A stretch of DNA of 53,083 bases from contig CAJWBJ010000014.1 in assembly GCA_913020495.1 (NCBI GenBank), forward strand, positions 1-53,083, written 5' to 3'. Position numbers and translations under genes: made by a program. The DNA comes from an uncultured Oleiphilus sp. (GTDB lineage Bacteria; Pseudomonadota; Gammaproteobacteria; Pseudomonadales; Oleiphilaceae). Below, one piece after another: positions 37,714-47,300 of this stretch. The notes beneath the pieces are model-generated. The model was not told where the DNA came from. It saw nothing but the letters and a program-made list of their open reading frames with translations, and searched no databases. Every line of letters starts with the position of its first letter. Positions within the stretch are counted from its first letter, which is position 1.

Positions 37714-39249
37714 ATGGTAATGAAGGTATCGCTTCAACTGAAGCTCGGTCAACAACTCACTATGACCCCTCAATTGCAGCAAGCAATTCGATTGCTGCAA
37801 CTGTCTACTTTAGATCTTCAACAGGAGATTCAGGAAGCACTGGAATCTAACCCAATGCTTGAAGTTCAGGAAGAAAACGAGCCCAGTCAAAATGAAAAAA
37901 AAGAAGATACAAACGAAACTTCAGAAAGCTCTGATATTGACTCAACCGGTAACGGGTTAGAGTCAACTTCAACCCAACAAGAAACAACTGCCGACAAACA
38001 CGAAAGTGAAAACGATGACTGGTCATCAGACACCATCCCTACTGACTTACCTGTAGATACCGCATGGGATGATATTTACCCCAATAACGCACCTGTTGGT
38101 GGGGCTGCGCCTGATGACGAAAATAGTGATTTCGAAAGCCGTAACTCCACAGGCGCAACACTTAATAGTCACTTACTTGAGCAGCTTAATCTTGTCACCA
38201 TGTCTGATCGAGACAGGCTCATTGCATTATCCCTTATTGACTCAGTCAATCTAGAAGGCTACCTGTGTAGTAGCCTAGAAGATCAACACGAAGGCCTATA
38301 CAACGAAAATGACGATGACCCGGTTGAATTAGACGAAATAGAAGCAGTATTAAAACGAATTCAACATTTCGACCCTCCTGGCGTTTGTGCTCGCGACCTT
38401 CCGGAATGCTTACTATTACAGCTCCGTCAATTACCTGATGTCACACCTTGGTTACCTCAAGCAAAACTGGTCATTAACCACTATCTAAATTTATTAGGTA
38501 GTCGTGATTACGCACAACTCATGAGACGAAGCCGGTTAAAAGAAAATGATTTAAAAGAAGTTATTTCCCTAATACAAACACTTAACCCTAAGCCAGGTGA
38601 AGAAATAGCATCCTCAGAAGCAGTTTATGTTGTTCCTGATGTCATTGTTAAAAAAACCAATGGCCGCTGGCGTGTTGAACTTAACCCGGAAATCGCGCCT
38701 AAGATCCGAGTAAACAGTAATTATGCTTCTTACATAAAACGCGCAGACAGTAGTACTGATAACACTTTCATGAAGGATCAACTGCAAGAAGCAAAGTGGT
38801 TTATTAAGAGCTTACAAAGCCGCAATGAAACCTTACTAAAGGTCTCAAGTAAAATTGTGGCACATCAACAAGGCTTTCTCGATTATGGCGATGAGGCGAT
38901 GAAGCCTTTAATTCTCCACGATATTGCACAAGCTGTTGATATGCACGAATCAACAATTTCTCGAGTCACAACCCAAAAATATATGCACACTCCCAGAGGG
39001 ATTTTTGAGCTAAAATACTTCTTTTCCAGTCATGTTAGTACTGCAGCTGGCGGCGAATGTTCATCTACAGCCATTCGCGCCATTATTAAAAAATTAATCT
39101 TAGCTGAAAACCCAAAGAAACCTTTAAGTGACAGCAAAATCGCAGACGTACTCAAAGAACAAGGTATTAATGTAGCAAGACGAACCATAGCGAAATACCG
39201 GGAGGCAATGATGATTCCACCATCTAATGAAAGGAAACGTTTGGTTTGA
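37714..39249 (+). CDS. rpoN: RNA polymerase sigma-54 factor
   Basis: A 511-residue sigma-54. Region I (1-50) is Gln/Leu-rich ([20 protein letters not shown]), region II (about 50-130) is acidic and Ser/Thr-rich, the core-binding region contains [14 protein letters not shown], and the C-terminus holds the helix-turn-helix ([14 protein letters not shown]) and the RpoN box [10 protein letters not shown] with [10 protein letters not shown]. It directs transcription from -24/-12 promoters with an AAA+ activator. Start either 37714 or the ATG two codons later. Confidence 0.97.
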   Translation: MVMKVSLQLKLGQQLTMTPQLQQAIRLLQLSTLDLQQEIQEALESNPMLEVQEENEPSQNEKKEDTNETSESSDIDSTGNGLESTSTQQETTADKHESENDDWSSDTIPTDLPVDTAWDDIYPNNAPVGGAAPDDENSDFESRNSTGATLNSHLLEQLNLVTMSDRDRLIALSLIDSVNLEGYLCSSLEDQHEGLYNENDDDPVELDEIEAVLKRIQHFDPPGVCARDLPECLLLQLRQLPDVTPWLPQAKLVINHYLNLLGSRDYAQLMRRSRLKENDLKEVISLIQTLNPKPGEEIASSEAVYVVPDVIVKKTNGRWRVELNPEIAPKIRVNSNYASYIKRADSSTDNTFMKDQLQEAKWFIKSLQSRNETLLKVSSKIVAHQQGFLDYGDEAMKPLILHDIAQAVDMHESTISRVTTQKYMHTPRGIFELKYFFSSHVSTAAGGECSSTAIRAIIKKLILAENPKKPLSDSKIADVLKEQGINVARRTIAKYREAMMIPPSNERKRLV

Positions 39250-39298
39250 CAAAAGAGAACTCTAATTAATAATTTTTTACATAGATCTTGAAACCTAG

Positions 39299-39358
39299 CA
39301 GCTCTACCATATTATGAGCTGAACTAAAGTGTGAACAGTTTAACTTTTAATTGTTCAC
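39299..39358 (+). promoter_or_regulatory. Two tandem hairpins in the hpf leader
   Basis: First hairpin: CAGCTC (39299-39304) with GAGCTG (39316-39321). Second: GTGAACAGTT (39331-39340) with TTGTTCAC and flanking bases (39349-39358), near-perfect over 10-12 bp including a G-U. The second ends 26 nt before the hpf ATG. No T run follows either, so they are more likely RNA structure or an operator than terminators. Confidence 0.4.
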
Positions 39359-39384
39359 TAAAATAAAGAAAACAGGAGAAAACT

Positions 39385-39693
39385 ATGCAATTAAACATTA
39401 CCGGCCATCATGTTGAACTTACTGACGCATTGAAGGAATATGTTAACAATAAATTGCAAAAGCTCGAGCGCCATATTGACAAAATAAGTAATATTCAAGT
39501 TACGTTATCCGTTGAAAAGCTGCGCCACAAAGCTGAATCTACTTTACACCTCAGTGGTGCAGACATTCATGGTATGGCAGAGCAAGAAGACATGTATGCC
39601 GCCATTGACTTATTAGTAGATAAATTAGACCGCCAAATCCTTAAACATAAAGAAAAGCAAGTAGATCGCTCTCACGGCGCTTCGACACGATAA
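39385..39693 (+). CDS. hpf: Ribosome hibernation promoting factor
   Basis: A 102-residue short-type HPF with ITGHHVELTDALKEYV, KLQKLERHID and DMYAAIDLLVDKLDRQ. It binds the 30S decoding region in stationary phase and favours inactive ribosome dimers. CAGGAGA precedes the ATG. It follows rpoN, as in most gammaproteobacteria, with a structured 135-nt leader. Confidence 0.96.
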   Translation: MQLNITGHHVELTDALKEYVNNKLQKLERHIDKISNIQVTLSVEKLRHKAESTLHLSGADIHGMAEQEDMYAAIDLLVDKLDRQILKHKEKQVDRSHGASTR

Positions 39694-39722
39694 GCTTTAA
39701 AGCTTAGTAATTCGAGTAAAAC

Positions 39723-40184
39723 ATGCCAAATAAAACCATTACTATTGAAGCAATACTATCTCCTGAGTTGACCCAATGTGGTCTTCCTGGGAGTAGTAAG
39801 AAAAAAGTACTAGAACAAGTTGCTAAACTAATCTCTTCTCATTTTTCGCAACTAGAAGAGAATACTATTTTTGACAATCTTATTGCCAGAGAACGACTCG
39901 GCAGCACAGGGATTGGCCAAGGAATCGCCATTCCTCATAGTAGACTTGAAGATTGCAGCCAGGTGATAGGCTGCCTTTTTACACTGGAACATAAAATTTC
40001 TTTCGACGCGATTGATAACGAACCAGTCGATATTTTATTTGTACTACTCGTACCTCAAGAGGCTACCAGTGAACATTTAGAGTTACTCAGTCAAATCGCA
40101 GAAAAGTTTAATGACCCATCGCTTTGTGCACGACTTAGAAAATCAGATACAGGCGACGAGCTATATCGAACAATCATTGATTAG
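39723..40184 (+). CDS. ptsN: Nitrogen-regulatory PTS enzyme IIA
   Basis: A 153-residue EIIA-Ntr. His72 in GIAIPHSRL is the phosphorylation site, and LFVLLVPQEATSEHLELLSQ is the usual downstream block. It takes phosphate from NPr (encoded at 41214) and regulates potassium, nitrogen and envelope functions rather than sugar uptake. It begins 29 nt after hpf. Confidence 0.96.
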   Translation: MPNKTITIEAILSPELTQCGLPGSSKKKVLEQVAKLISSHFSQLEENTIFDNLIARERLGSTGIGQGIAIPHSRLEDCSQVIGCLFTLEHKISFDAIDNEPVDILFVLLVPQEATSEHLELLSQIAEKFNDPSLCARLRKSDTGDELYRTIID

Positions 40185-40239
40185 TTATTTAATGCCTAGT
40201 TTTTATCATTAAGATGCTTACTATTATAGGGCTCTATCT

Positions 40240-41112
40240 ATGAGATTAGTAATTGTTAGCGGTCGCTCAGGATCTGGAAAGAGCACAGTTCTGCATGTTC
40301 TTGAGGATCTAGGCTATTACTGTATCGACAACCTCCCCCTTGGCTTATTATCAGGGCTAGGTAAACAGTCTACAGAAAGTAAAGACGAGCGTTTATCCAG
40401 AGTTGCAGTCAGTATTGATGCCCGAAACTTGCAAAGTAGCATTGTAAACTTTCCGCTATTCTATGAAGAGTGCATACAACAAAACATTCAAATTGATATT
40501 ATTTTTCTTGATGCAAGAAGTGATGTTTTATTGAAACGATTCAATGCAACTCGAAGAAAACATCCTTTAAGTGATTCAAGCAACTCATTAAAAGAAGCCA
40601 TAAAGAAAGAACAAGACTTGCTTGACCCAATTGCAATTAAAGCAGACCTCAATGTCGATACGAGCCACCTAAGCCTTTATGAGTTACGAGATTTAATTAA
40701 AATCAGAGTTTCCGGCAGAAAAACTCAAGAGCTTGCGATTCTATTCCAGTCATTTGGCTTTAAACACGGCGTACCAAGCGATGCAGACTTTGTTTTCGAT
40801 GTACGCTGTCTTCCAAACCCATATTGGGACCCAAACCTAAGAAAATTTAACGGGCTTGAAGCGCCAGTTCAACAATTTCTATCTGAACAACCAGAAACAA
40901 TAAAAATGCAACAAGATATTATTCAATTTCTGGAAAACTGGCTCCCCCAATACAAGGATTCAAACCGAAGCTACATGACAATTTCAATTGGCTGCACGGG
41001 TGGTCAGCATCGTTCTGTCTACTTGTGCGACCAAATTGGTCAGCATTTCACAAAGCTTTATAACAATGTCCAAATAAGACATAAAGAACTACCACCTCCC
41101 CTAAAAAAATAA
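40240..41112 (+). CDS. rapZ: RNase adapter protein RapZ
   Basis: A 290-residue protein with Walker A GRSGSGKS (8-15), FLDARSDVLLKRFNATRRKHPL, and the C-terminal FDVRCLPNPYW and SIGCTGGQHRSVYL blocks. RapZ binds small RNAs and RNase E and controls glucosamine-6-phosphate synthase in response to amino sugars, linking to peptidoglycan and LPS precursor supply. AGGG precedes the ATG. Only 55 nt follow ptsN. Confidence 0.96.
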   Translation: MRLVIVSGRSGSGKSTVLHVLEDLGYYCIDNLPLGLLSGLGKQSTESKDERLSRVAVSIDARNLQSSIVNFPLFYEECIQQNIQIDIIFLDARSDVLLKRFNATRRKHPLSDSSNSLKEAIKKEQDLLDPIAIKADLNVDTSHLSLYELRDLIKIRVSGRKTQELAILFQSFGFKHGVPSDADFVFDVRCLPNPYWDPNLRKFNGLEAPVQQFLSEQPETIKMQQDIIQFLENWLPQYKDSNRSYMTISIGCTGGQHRSVYLCDQIGQHFTKLYNNVQIRHKELPPPLKK

Positions 41113-41213
41113 TACACTCCCATTTCTTTCGCGCTATTCTAAAAACTATGTATTAAAAGCACAGCCAATTAAATTGATGGCAGGAATAGATTAAAAAATG
41201 ATTTGGATAAGAC

Positions 41214-41483
41214 ATGCTTTCTGAAAATATTGAAATAATTAACCATTTAGGTTTGCATGCTCGCGCTGCAGCAAAATTCGTCAGTACAGCAACACGCTTT
41301 GAAAGTTCTATAAAGATAAGTAAAGATGGCAGAGAAGTCGATGGCAAAAGTATCATGTCGGTAATGATGTTAGCCGCAAGCTGTGGTTCTGAAGTGGAAA
41401 TATCATGCGACGGCTCCGATGAATCTGATGCACTTAGTGCAATAAAAGCACTAATTAATGATCGTTTTGGTGAGGAGCAGTAA
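41214..41483 (+). CDS. npr: Phosphocarrier protein NPr (HPr family)
   Basis: An 89-residue HPr-like protein: His15 in NHLGLHARAAAKF is the phosphorylated residue and KSIMSVMMLAAS is the second conserved site. It passes phosphate from PtsP (EI-Ntr, not in the window) to PtsN. GGATAAG precedes the ATG. It lies in the conserved rpoN-hpf-ptsN-rapZ-npr order. Confidence 0.94.
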   Translation: MLSENIEIINHLGLHARAAAKFVSTATRFESSIKISKDGREVDGKSIMSVMMLAASCGSEVEISCDGSDESDALSAIKALINDRFGEEQ

Positions 41484-41587
41484 GGTTTCTTAGCAGCACC
41501 TGTCTAGATTCTATTCAATCAGCTATACTTCGCCTAAACTTAGAACCATTATACAATCAATACCAGAATTTCTTGTTTAGGCTTTAA

Positions 41588-42952
41588 ATGGCAGCACAAT
41601 ACCCAAACAACAGCTCAGAATCTAAACTTCAAACAATCAGCGAAGCAATTGAATCTGGCTCAACTAAACAAGTCGCCAGAGTAATAAATAAAGGCCTGTC
41701 ACCCAGTGATATAGCTCACTTAATTGAATCGTCCCCTCCCAAAGAAAGAGCGCTTATATGGCGATTGCTTGAACAAAGCTTAAAGGGAGAAGTGCTTCAA
41801 TATCTAAGTGAAGATATTCAGTCTCACTTTCTAAGTAAACTAAACACTCAAGAAGTTATCAGTGTTACTGAAGACCTGGACACCGATGACTTAGCTGATA
41901 TTCTGCAGCAACTTCCTGAAACGGTTATACATGAAGTCCTGGATTCAATGGACTCTCAAAACCGTCAACGCGTCGAAAAGGTACTCTCCTACCCTGAAGA
42001 TACGGCAGGCGGTCTAATGAATACCGATACAGTGACAATTAGAGCTGAAATAACCATTGAAGTTGTCATCCGGTATCTTCGTCGCCACCGCATACTTCCT
42101 GACATGACTGACAAACTACTTGTTGTCAGCCGTAAAGATGAGCTTATTGGCATATTACCCCTTACTAAAATGCTTGTGTCACGCCCTTGCGCTACGGTTC
42201 GGGAAGTGATGGAAACAGACACCGTAACCATTAACGTCAACATGCCAGATAGTGAGGTTGCTAAGTTATTTGAACGTCAGGACTTAGTTTCTGCTCCTGT
42301 CATTAATGAAAACAGCTTATTGCTTGGTCGAATCACTATCGATGATGTGGTCGATGTTATTCGAGAAGACGCTGATCACTCTTTAATGAGCATGGCAGGT
42401 CTTGACGAAGAAGAAGATACATTTGCCCCCATTGGCAAAACCGCTAAGCGCAGAGCCGTCTGGCTAGGCATCAACCTGATCACAGCCTTTATTGCATCTG
42501 CAGTAATTGGAATTTTTGAAGATACCATTCAGAAAGTAGTCGCTCTAGCAGTGCTCATGCCGATTGTCGCCAGTATGGGAGGTATCGCAGGCAGTCAGAC
42601 ATTAACCTTGGTTATCAGAGCTATGGCTGTTGGCCAGATTAGTCGAAACAATTTAAGCTGGCTATTAAACCGTGAGTTCTTTGTTGCCCTACTCAACGGT
42701 ATTTTATGGTCTTTAATAGTTGCTTCTGCTGCAATATTTTGGTTTGAAGATACAACTATTGGCTTAGTTATCGCAACAGCAATGATCATCAACCTCGTGG
42801 TCGCGGCGATTGCAGGGACATCACTTCCCATTTTTCTAAAATCAAGAAACATAGACCCTGCATTGGCTGGAGGTGTTATTCTTACCACCATAACCGACGT
42901 TGTTGGCTTCCTTTCATTCTTAGGGCTAGCAACGCTAGCATATGCAACATAA
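41588..42952 (+). CDS. mgtE: Magnesium transporter MgtE
   Basis: A 454-residue MgtE: N-terminal superhelical domain (about 25-130, DLDTDDLADILQQLPE), two CBS domains (about 135-265, with VSAPVINENSLLLGRITIDDVVDV) and about five membrane helices (285-454). VASMGGIAGSQTLTLVIRA and IAGTSLPIFLK line the channel in this family. The cytoplasmic domains close the pore when Mg2+ is plentiful. It follows npr by 104 nt and darP by overlap-free 14-nt spacing. Confidence 0.95.
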   Translation: MAAQYPNNSSESKLQTISEAIESGSTKQVARVINKGLSPSDIAHLIESSPPKERALIWRLLEQSLKGEVLQYLSEDIQSHFLSKLNTQEVISVTEDLDTDDLADILQQLPETVIHEVLDSMDSQNRQRVEKVLSYPEDTAGGLMNTDTVTIRAEITIEVVIRYLRRHRILPDMTDKLLVVSRKDELIGILPLTKMLVSRPCATVREVMETDTVTINVNMPDSEVAKLFERQDLVSAPVINENSLLLGRITIDDVVDVIREDADHSLMSMAGLDEEEDTFAPIGKTAKRRAVWLGINLITAFIASAVIGIFEDTIQKVVALAVLMPIVASMGGIAGSQTLTLVIRAMAVGQISRNNLSWLLNREFFVALLNGILWSLIVASAAIFWFEDTTIGLVIATAMIINLVVAAIAGTSLPIFLKSRNIDPALAGGVILTTITDVVGFLSFLGLATLAYAT

Positions 42953-42966
42953 TTCAGAGAAAAAAT

Positions 42967-43479
42967 ATGAATAGAGATAATGCTTTTGATGATGAGCTCC
43001 CTCCCGAAATAAGCAAATCACAGATCAAAAGAGAAATGATAGCGCTACAAAAGCTTGGCAAAAAATTAACAGAGCTGAAACCTTTTCAACTTGATAAAAT
43101 GCCAATAAGCGAAGACTTACTTAAAGCCGTTAAAGAGTCCTATAATATCCAGCAACGCGAAGCAAAAAGGCGCCATTTACACTTTATTGGTAAATTAATG
43201 AGGGCCGAAGATCCGGAAGCAATCCAATACGCCATGGATGAGTTTGACTCAAGTAGTTTAAGGTATGCTCAAGAACTACATTTAATTGAAGTTTGGCGAG
43301 AACGTTTAATTAGCGAAGGGAAAGGTAGTTTAACTGCATTTATCGAGGAAAAACCTGAAGCTAATGTTCAACTTCTACGCCAACTGATTCGCAATGCACA
43401 AAAAGATATTTCACAGGAAAAAAATACAGGTGCAGCAAAAAAACTGTTTCAATTTATTCGAGCACTTTACACCAATTAA
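42967..43479 (+). CDS. darP: Ribosome biogenesis factor DarP/YjgA
   Basis: A 170-residue helical, charged protein with PPEISKSQIKREMIALQKLG, AKRRHLHFIGKLMR and HLIEVWRERLI, the DUF615/YjgA blocks. The protein associates with late 50S precursors. AGAGAAAA precedes the ATG. In pseudomonads its neighbours include pmbA and tldD, both absent here. Confidence 0.94.
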   Translation: MNRDNAFDDELPPEISKSQIKREMIALQKLGKKLTELKPFQLDKMPISEDLLKAVKESYNIQQREAKRRHLHFIGKLMRAEDPEAIQYAMDEFDSSSLRYAQELHLIEVWRERLISEGKGSLTAFIEEKPEANVQLLRQLIRNAQKDISQEKNTGAAKKLFQFIRALYTN

Positions 43480-43482
43480 ACC

Positions 43483-43519
43483 GGCTCATAATATTTGACC
43501 GATAATAATTCGAGCCTTT
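43483..43519 (+). terminator. Possible terminator after darP
   Basis: GGCTC (43483-43487) pairs with GAGCC (43512-43516) with AT-rich inner pairing and a short T run after it, in the 84-nt gap between convergent darP and the nitrilase gene. The stem is imperfect, so confidence is low. Confidence 0.35.
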
Positions 43520-43563
43520 ATACAGAAGGGGTTGTGTGCCATATTCCTTACCACAAAACCTCT

Positions 43564-44385
43564 TTAGTCGTACTGATTTACAGGTATTGATGCTCGAATA
43601 TCTAATAATTGATCGAAGTCTAACTTAGCACTACAAACACCTTTCCCTACTTCATGCTTAGCAATAATCTCACCCCATGGGTTAACAATCATACTATGCC
43701 CCCAGGTTTCGCGCTGATCGTCATGCTGACCACCTTGGTTTGCTGCAACCACATATGATTGTGTTTCAATTGCTCTGGCACGAAGTAAAACCTCCCAATG
43801 CGCCTTGCCTGTTACTTTCGTAAACGCGGCAGGTACTACAATCACATTAGCACCAGCAAGTCTTAATTCTTGAAATAATGAAGGAAATCGTAAGTCATAA
43901 CAGATACTTAGGCCTAAATAACAACCTGAAGCCTCTACCACTTTAATAGCCCCACCTGGCTCAAAATCATCAGACTCACGATAACAACCTTGAGCGTCAT
44001 TGATATCAACATCAAATAAATGAATTTTGTCATATTGGGCGCAAATATCGCCAAGCTTATTTATAACAAAAGAGGCGCTTCGAAAACGCCCATCTGTTTG
44101 GCTTCCATCTTCGCGAGTGTAAGTCGGCATGCTTCCCAATACCAACGTAACAGATAAATCTGCAGCAATCCTTTGAAATTTCTCAAGATAATATGGTAAA
44201 TTTTTCGCTAAATTACTTTGTTCACTTTTCCCAAAGCAAAGAAAATTTTCAGGGTAAACCAATAAATTTGCACCTCGCTCCATTACCGCATAATTCAAAT
44301 GGGATAAAGCATCCTTAAAGTTTTGCTCGATACCTCCACAACTCACCATTTGAATTGCTGCAGCAATCGTCCCCTCACCATTCAT
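43564..44385 (-). CDS. Carbon-nitrogen hydrolase (nitrilase superfamily)
   Basis: A 273-residue amidase-type protein with the complete catalytic triad Glu46 (VYPENFLCFG), Lys120 (YDKIHLFDVD) and Cys162 (SICYDLRFP). The YDKIHLFDVD and GLSICYDLRFP context resembles the Nit1/deaminated glutathione amidase group, but the substrate is unproven. Its ATG overlaps the yhdP stop (ATGA), so it is the last gene of the mre-rng-yhdP operon. Confidence 0.9.
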   Translation of the reverse strand: MNGEGTIAAAIQMVSCGGIEQNFKDALSHLNYAVMERGANLLVYPENFLCFGKSEQSNLAKNLPYYLEKFQRIAADLSVTLVLGSMPTYTREDGSQTDGRFRSASFVINKLGDICAQYDKIHLFDVDINDAQGCYRESDDFEPGGAIKVVEASGCYLGLSICYDLRFPSLFQELRLAGANVIVVPAAFTKVTGKAHWEVLLRARAIETQSYVVAANQGGQHDDQRETWGHSMIVNPWGEIIAKHEVGKGVCSAKLDFDQLLDIRASIPVNQYD

Positions 44386-47300
44386 CGCGTAGACCTCTCT
44401 TTAGAGCGATCCTTTTTGCTAGCATTCATAGCTTGATGGAGCTCCATTTTTGGATCATCCCAAGAACCAGTAATATCATAACGCGCTGTGGTAATCGCCG
44501 ACAAAGGTTCACCTAACAGTTTATCAACAACCCATACTACTCCACCAATTTGGGGTGCACCTAAAATCAAGGCAGCTAAAGGTAAATTTTGAACAAAAGG
44601 TAGTTCAACGAGCATATCCATATCAAGCGTTTCATTGCTTAAATCTACGCTACCGTTAATCACATAACTACTTGAAGGACCATCGATCAGTAAGGGGTCA
44701 TTAAGTGTTAATAAACCCTGATTAATCGTTGCCTTAACAGAAAACTCATCGTAACCAACTCCGCTTTTATACAAATCAGAAAAATCTAATTTTAGCCTAC
44801 GAACGATTGACTCAGCATTTAATATTCCAAAAAGCCTAAGCGCGCCTGTTTTAGCATCTTCAGTATTAAGAAAGCCATTTTCCATCGCTAAACTAATATT
44901 TCCTGAAACATTAGCAAGCTCGAACGAAAGCGGATCATCAGGCCAGACAAGTCCTATACTCGCATTAAATTTTTCACTACTGATAAGAGGAGGCCTTCCT
45001 ATTGATTTAGTTAACTCTTCTACCTTATCGCCCTGCACTTCAAGCGTTAAAATACTTGTATGGCTTTTTTTATCTGAATCATCATATTTCCAATTCAACT
45101 GGCCATCAAAAGTCGTCCCCTTTATATTTCCCTTGAGCCCACTGAAAATTGAACCTTGATCGCTAGGCATAACATGGGTACGCCATGAACCGTAATTGTG
45201 CGTGTTATATACTAACTTTTTCGTTGAAAACGTCATCTCAGGCAGTAAACGTGGATCAAAAACATCTGAATCAGCTTCACTCTTTAATGCTTCTTCACTC
45301 GTTAATACGTCATCATCAGATAACCCAGCCGCCAAAATAATATGCTCAAGCTGAATATCCAAAATCGTTTTCTCAGAAGGTATATTTATCCTGCCTTGAA
45401 TAGAGTCACCGCTTAAATCAAGCTGCCAATGCTCAGCAGGCTTAGTAAACAAAAGATCTGTTTGTTCGAAATTTTGACCATAGGCTGAGAGGTTTTTCAG
45501 GTTCAGGTCAATTCTCTTTAAGAAATCGGATTCTGACTCGTTAGCACTCTCCCTCATGAAATTCTGAACAAACTCGAGCCAAGGCTCTAGAAGTAATTCG
45601 TCAATATTGGCGATAACATTAAGACCGGTAATATCAGGATTTCGTGACGTTGCGCCACCAATCAAAACCTCCCCAAAAGTAAATTTATTTCCAACAAACA
45701 ATAATTCACTTTCTAGCGTTGGTGATTCATCAGAATGTAGGTTCAAATTTAAATACATCTGGTCTGGTTTAATCAATAGATTTAGAGCTAACTGCCTTTC
45801 CTCTAGAGGGTCTTTAAATAGTGGTTCTGGCCATGAATAGGAGACACCCCTTAAATCAGATGTCAAAGTTAAATAGGGGTAAGCGCTGTCTTGATTAGGT
45901 AAGCTCAATTCAGCGTGGTAATTTAAACCACCACTCAAGCCTAAAACTTCGTTTTGATCAAGGTAAGCAAGTAAATTCTCTATACGCACTCCTGAGTCAA
46001 TACTAATAACAGTCTGATAACCTAACTCTTTTTCAACACCTGAAACCGAAACATCTTTCGGAATAGCTTCTTCTATAGGCTCTTCTTCATAGCGAGTCTC
46101 AATATCAACTGTCGCTTGCTGCCCAAAAAACTGGGCCTGAATATCTTGAGCAGAAACACCATTCAAACTTGATACGACCAAAGCCCCATTAACATCCTCG
46201 AATAGTAGGTCCGAAGCTAAGTGCTTAACGGATGCTGATTCGAAAGTGCTTTCTATTAAATAATCTACATCCGCATCACCCTCTATAGGAACATCAAGAC
46301 CCAACTTAACACTAATTCCTCCCTGTAACTCCAGTTGCTCACTAATAGTCAGCGTATGGGTTGCAATTGGGGATTCTTTTAACCAATAATCAAGCTCATC
46401 CTCTCCTGCTTGAAATTGTGCTTTTATAGTCAGACTGTCAGCTTCATCCACTCCTGTTTCAAGCATTATTGCAGACAAGTCAACCAGTTCCGTTCCATTG
46501 ATTTTTGCGTTATCAGCAGTGATTATAAGTTCGCTGTTTTGAAGATTTATATCCGCATTTAAACTGTCTAAATTCGGCCAGCCTTCAGAAAACATAAGCT
46601 CGCCTTGATGGCTTTTAAGGTGAATACTTGAAGTAAAACTATTTTCTGGTGCATCATCTTCAATTGAACCATACCCGACATAAATACCCTCAGATACCAC
46701 ACCAGAGATAAGAGATTTATCCAACCAACTATTTAAACCCTCACCAACAATGTGGCCTGGGACAAAACTCGATGCATTTTTAAAGGCAATATCTTGCATA
46801 CCCAGTGACAGACTTAAATAATCTTCTTTGTCAGCTGGGTTTAAACGCAATAAGAAATCGCCATAAACCAAACTATCATCAAACTGTGTTAGCCTGAGAC
46901 CCTCAGAATAAACACTAATATCATCATCTTTAATTAGCCATGAGACGGCACCTTCTGTTCTTTTCATGCTCCACGATGAACCAAATAAACTCGGAAAACC
47001 CAGCTCGAAACGCTTGCTATCAAAGTAAACGCCCCCGCCATCTGAATCTGCATAAATATAGCCGTCCACCCCTTTAACTAATGGCGTCCCTGAATACGCC
47101 TCTAGAGAAACATTTTCTAATTCCGCTTCAAAGTTAAAGGGTTCAAACGGTTTTTCATCAATATTTATAACATTACTGGCATCGACTGATTTCGCTTTAT
47201 TTTCCTGGCGAATAGTTAACCGAATATTTTTAAGTAAACCTGCTGGCAAACTAACATCCAACCTATCTTGCAGGGAGTTTGGCAGAATGCCGGTAGCTGC

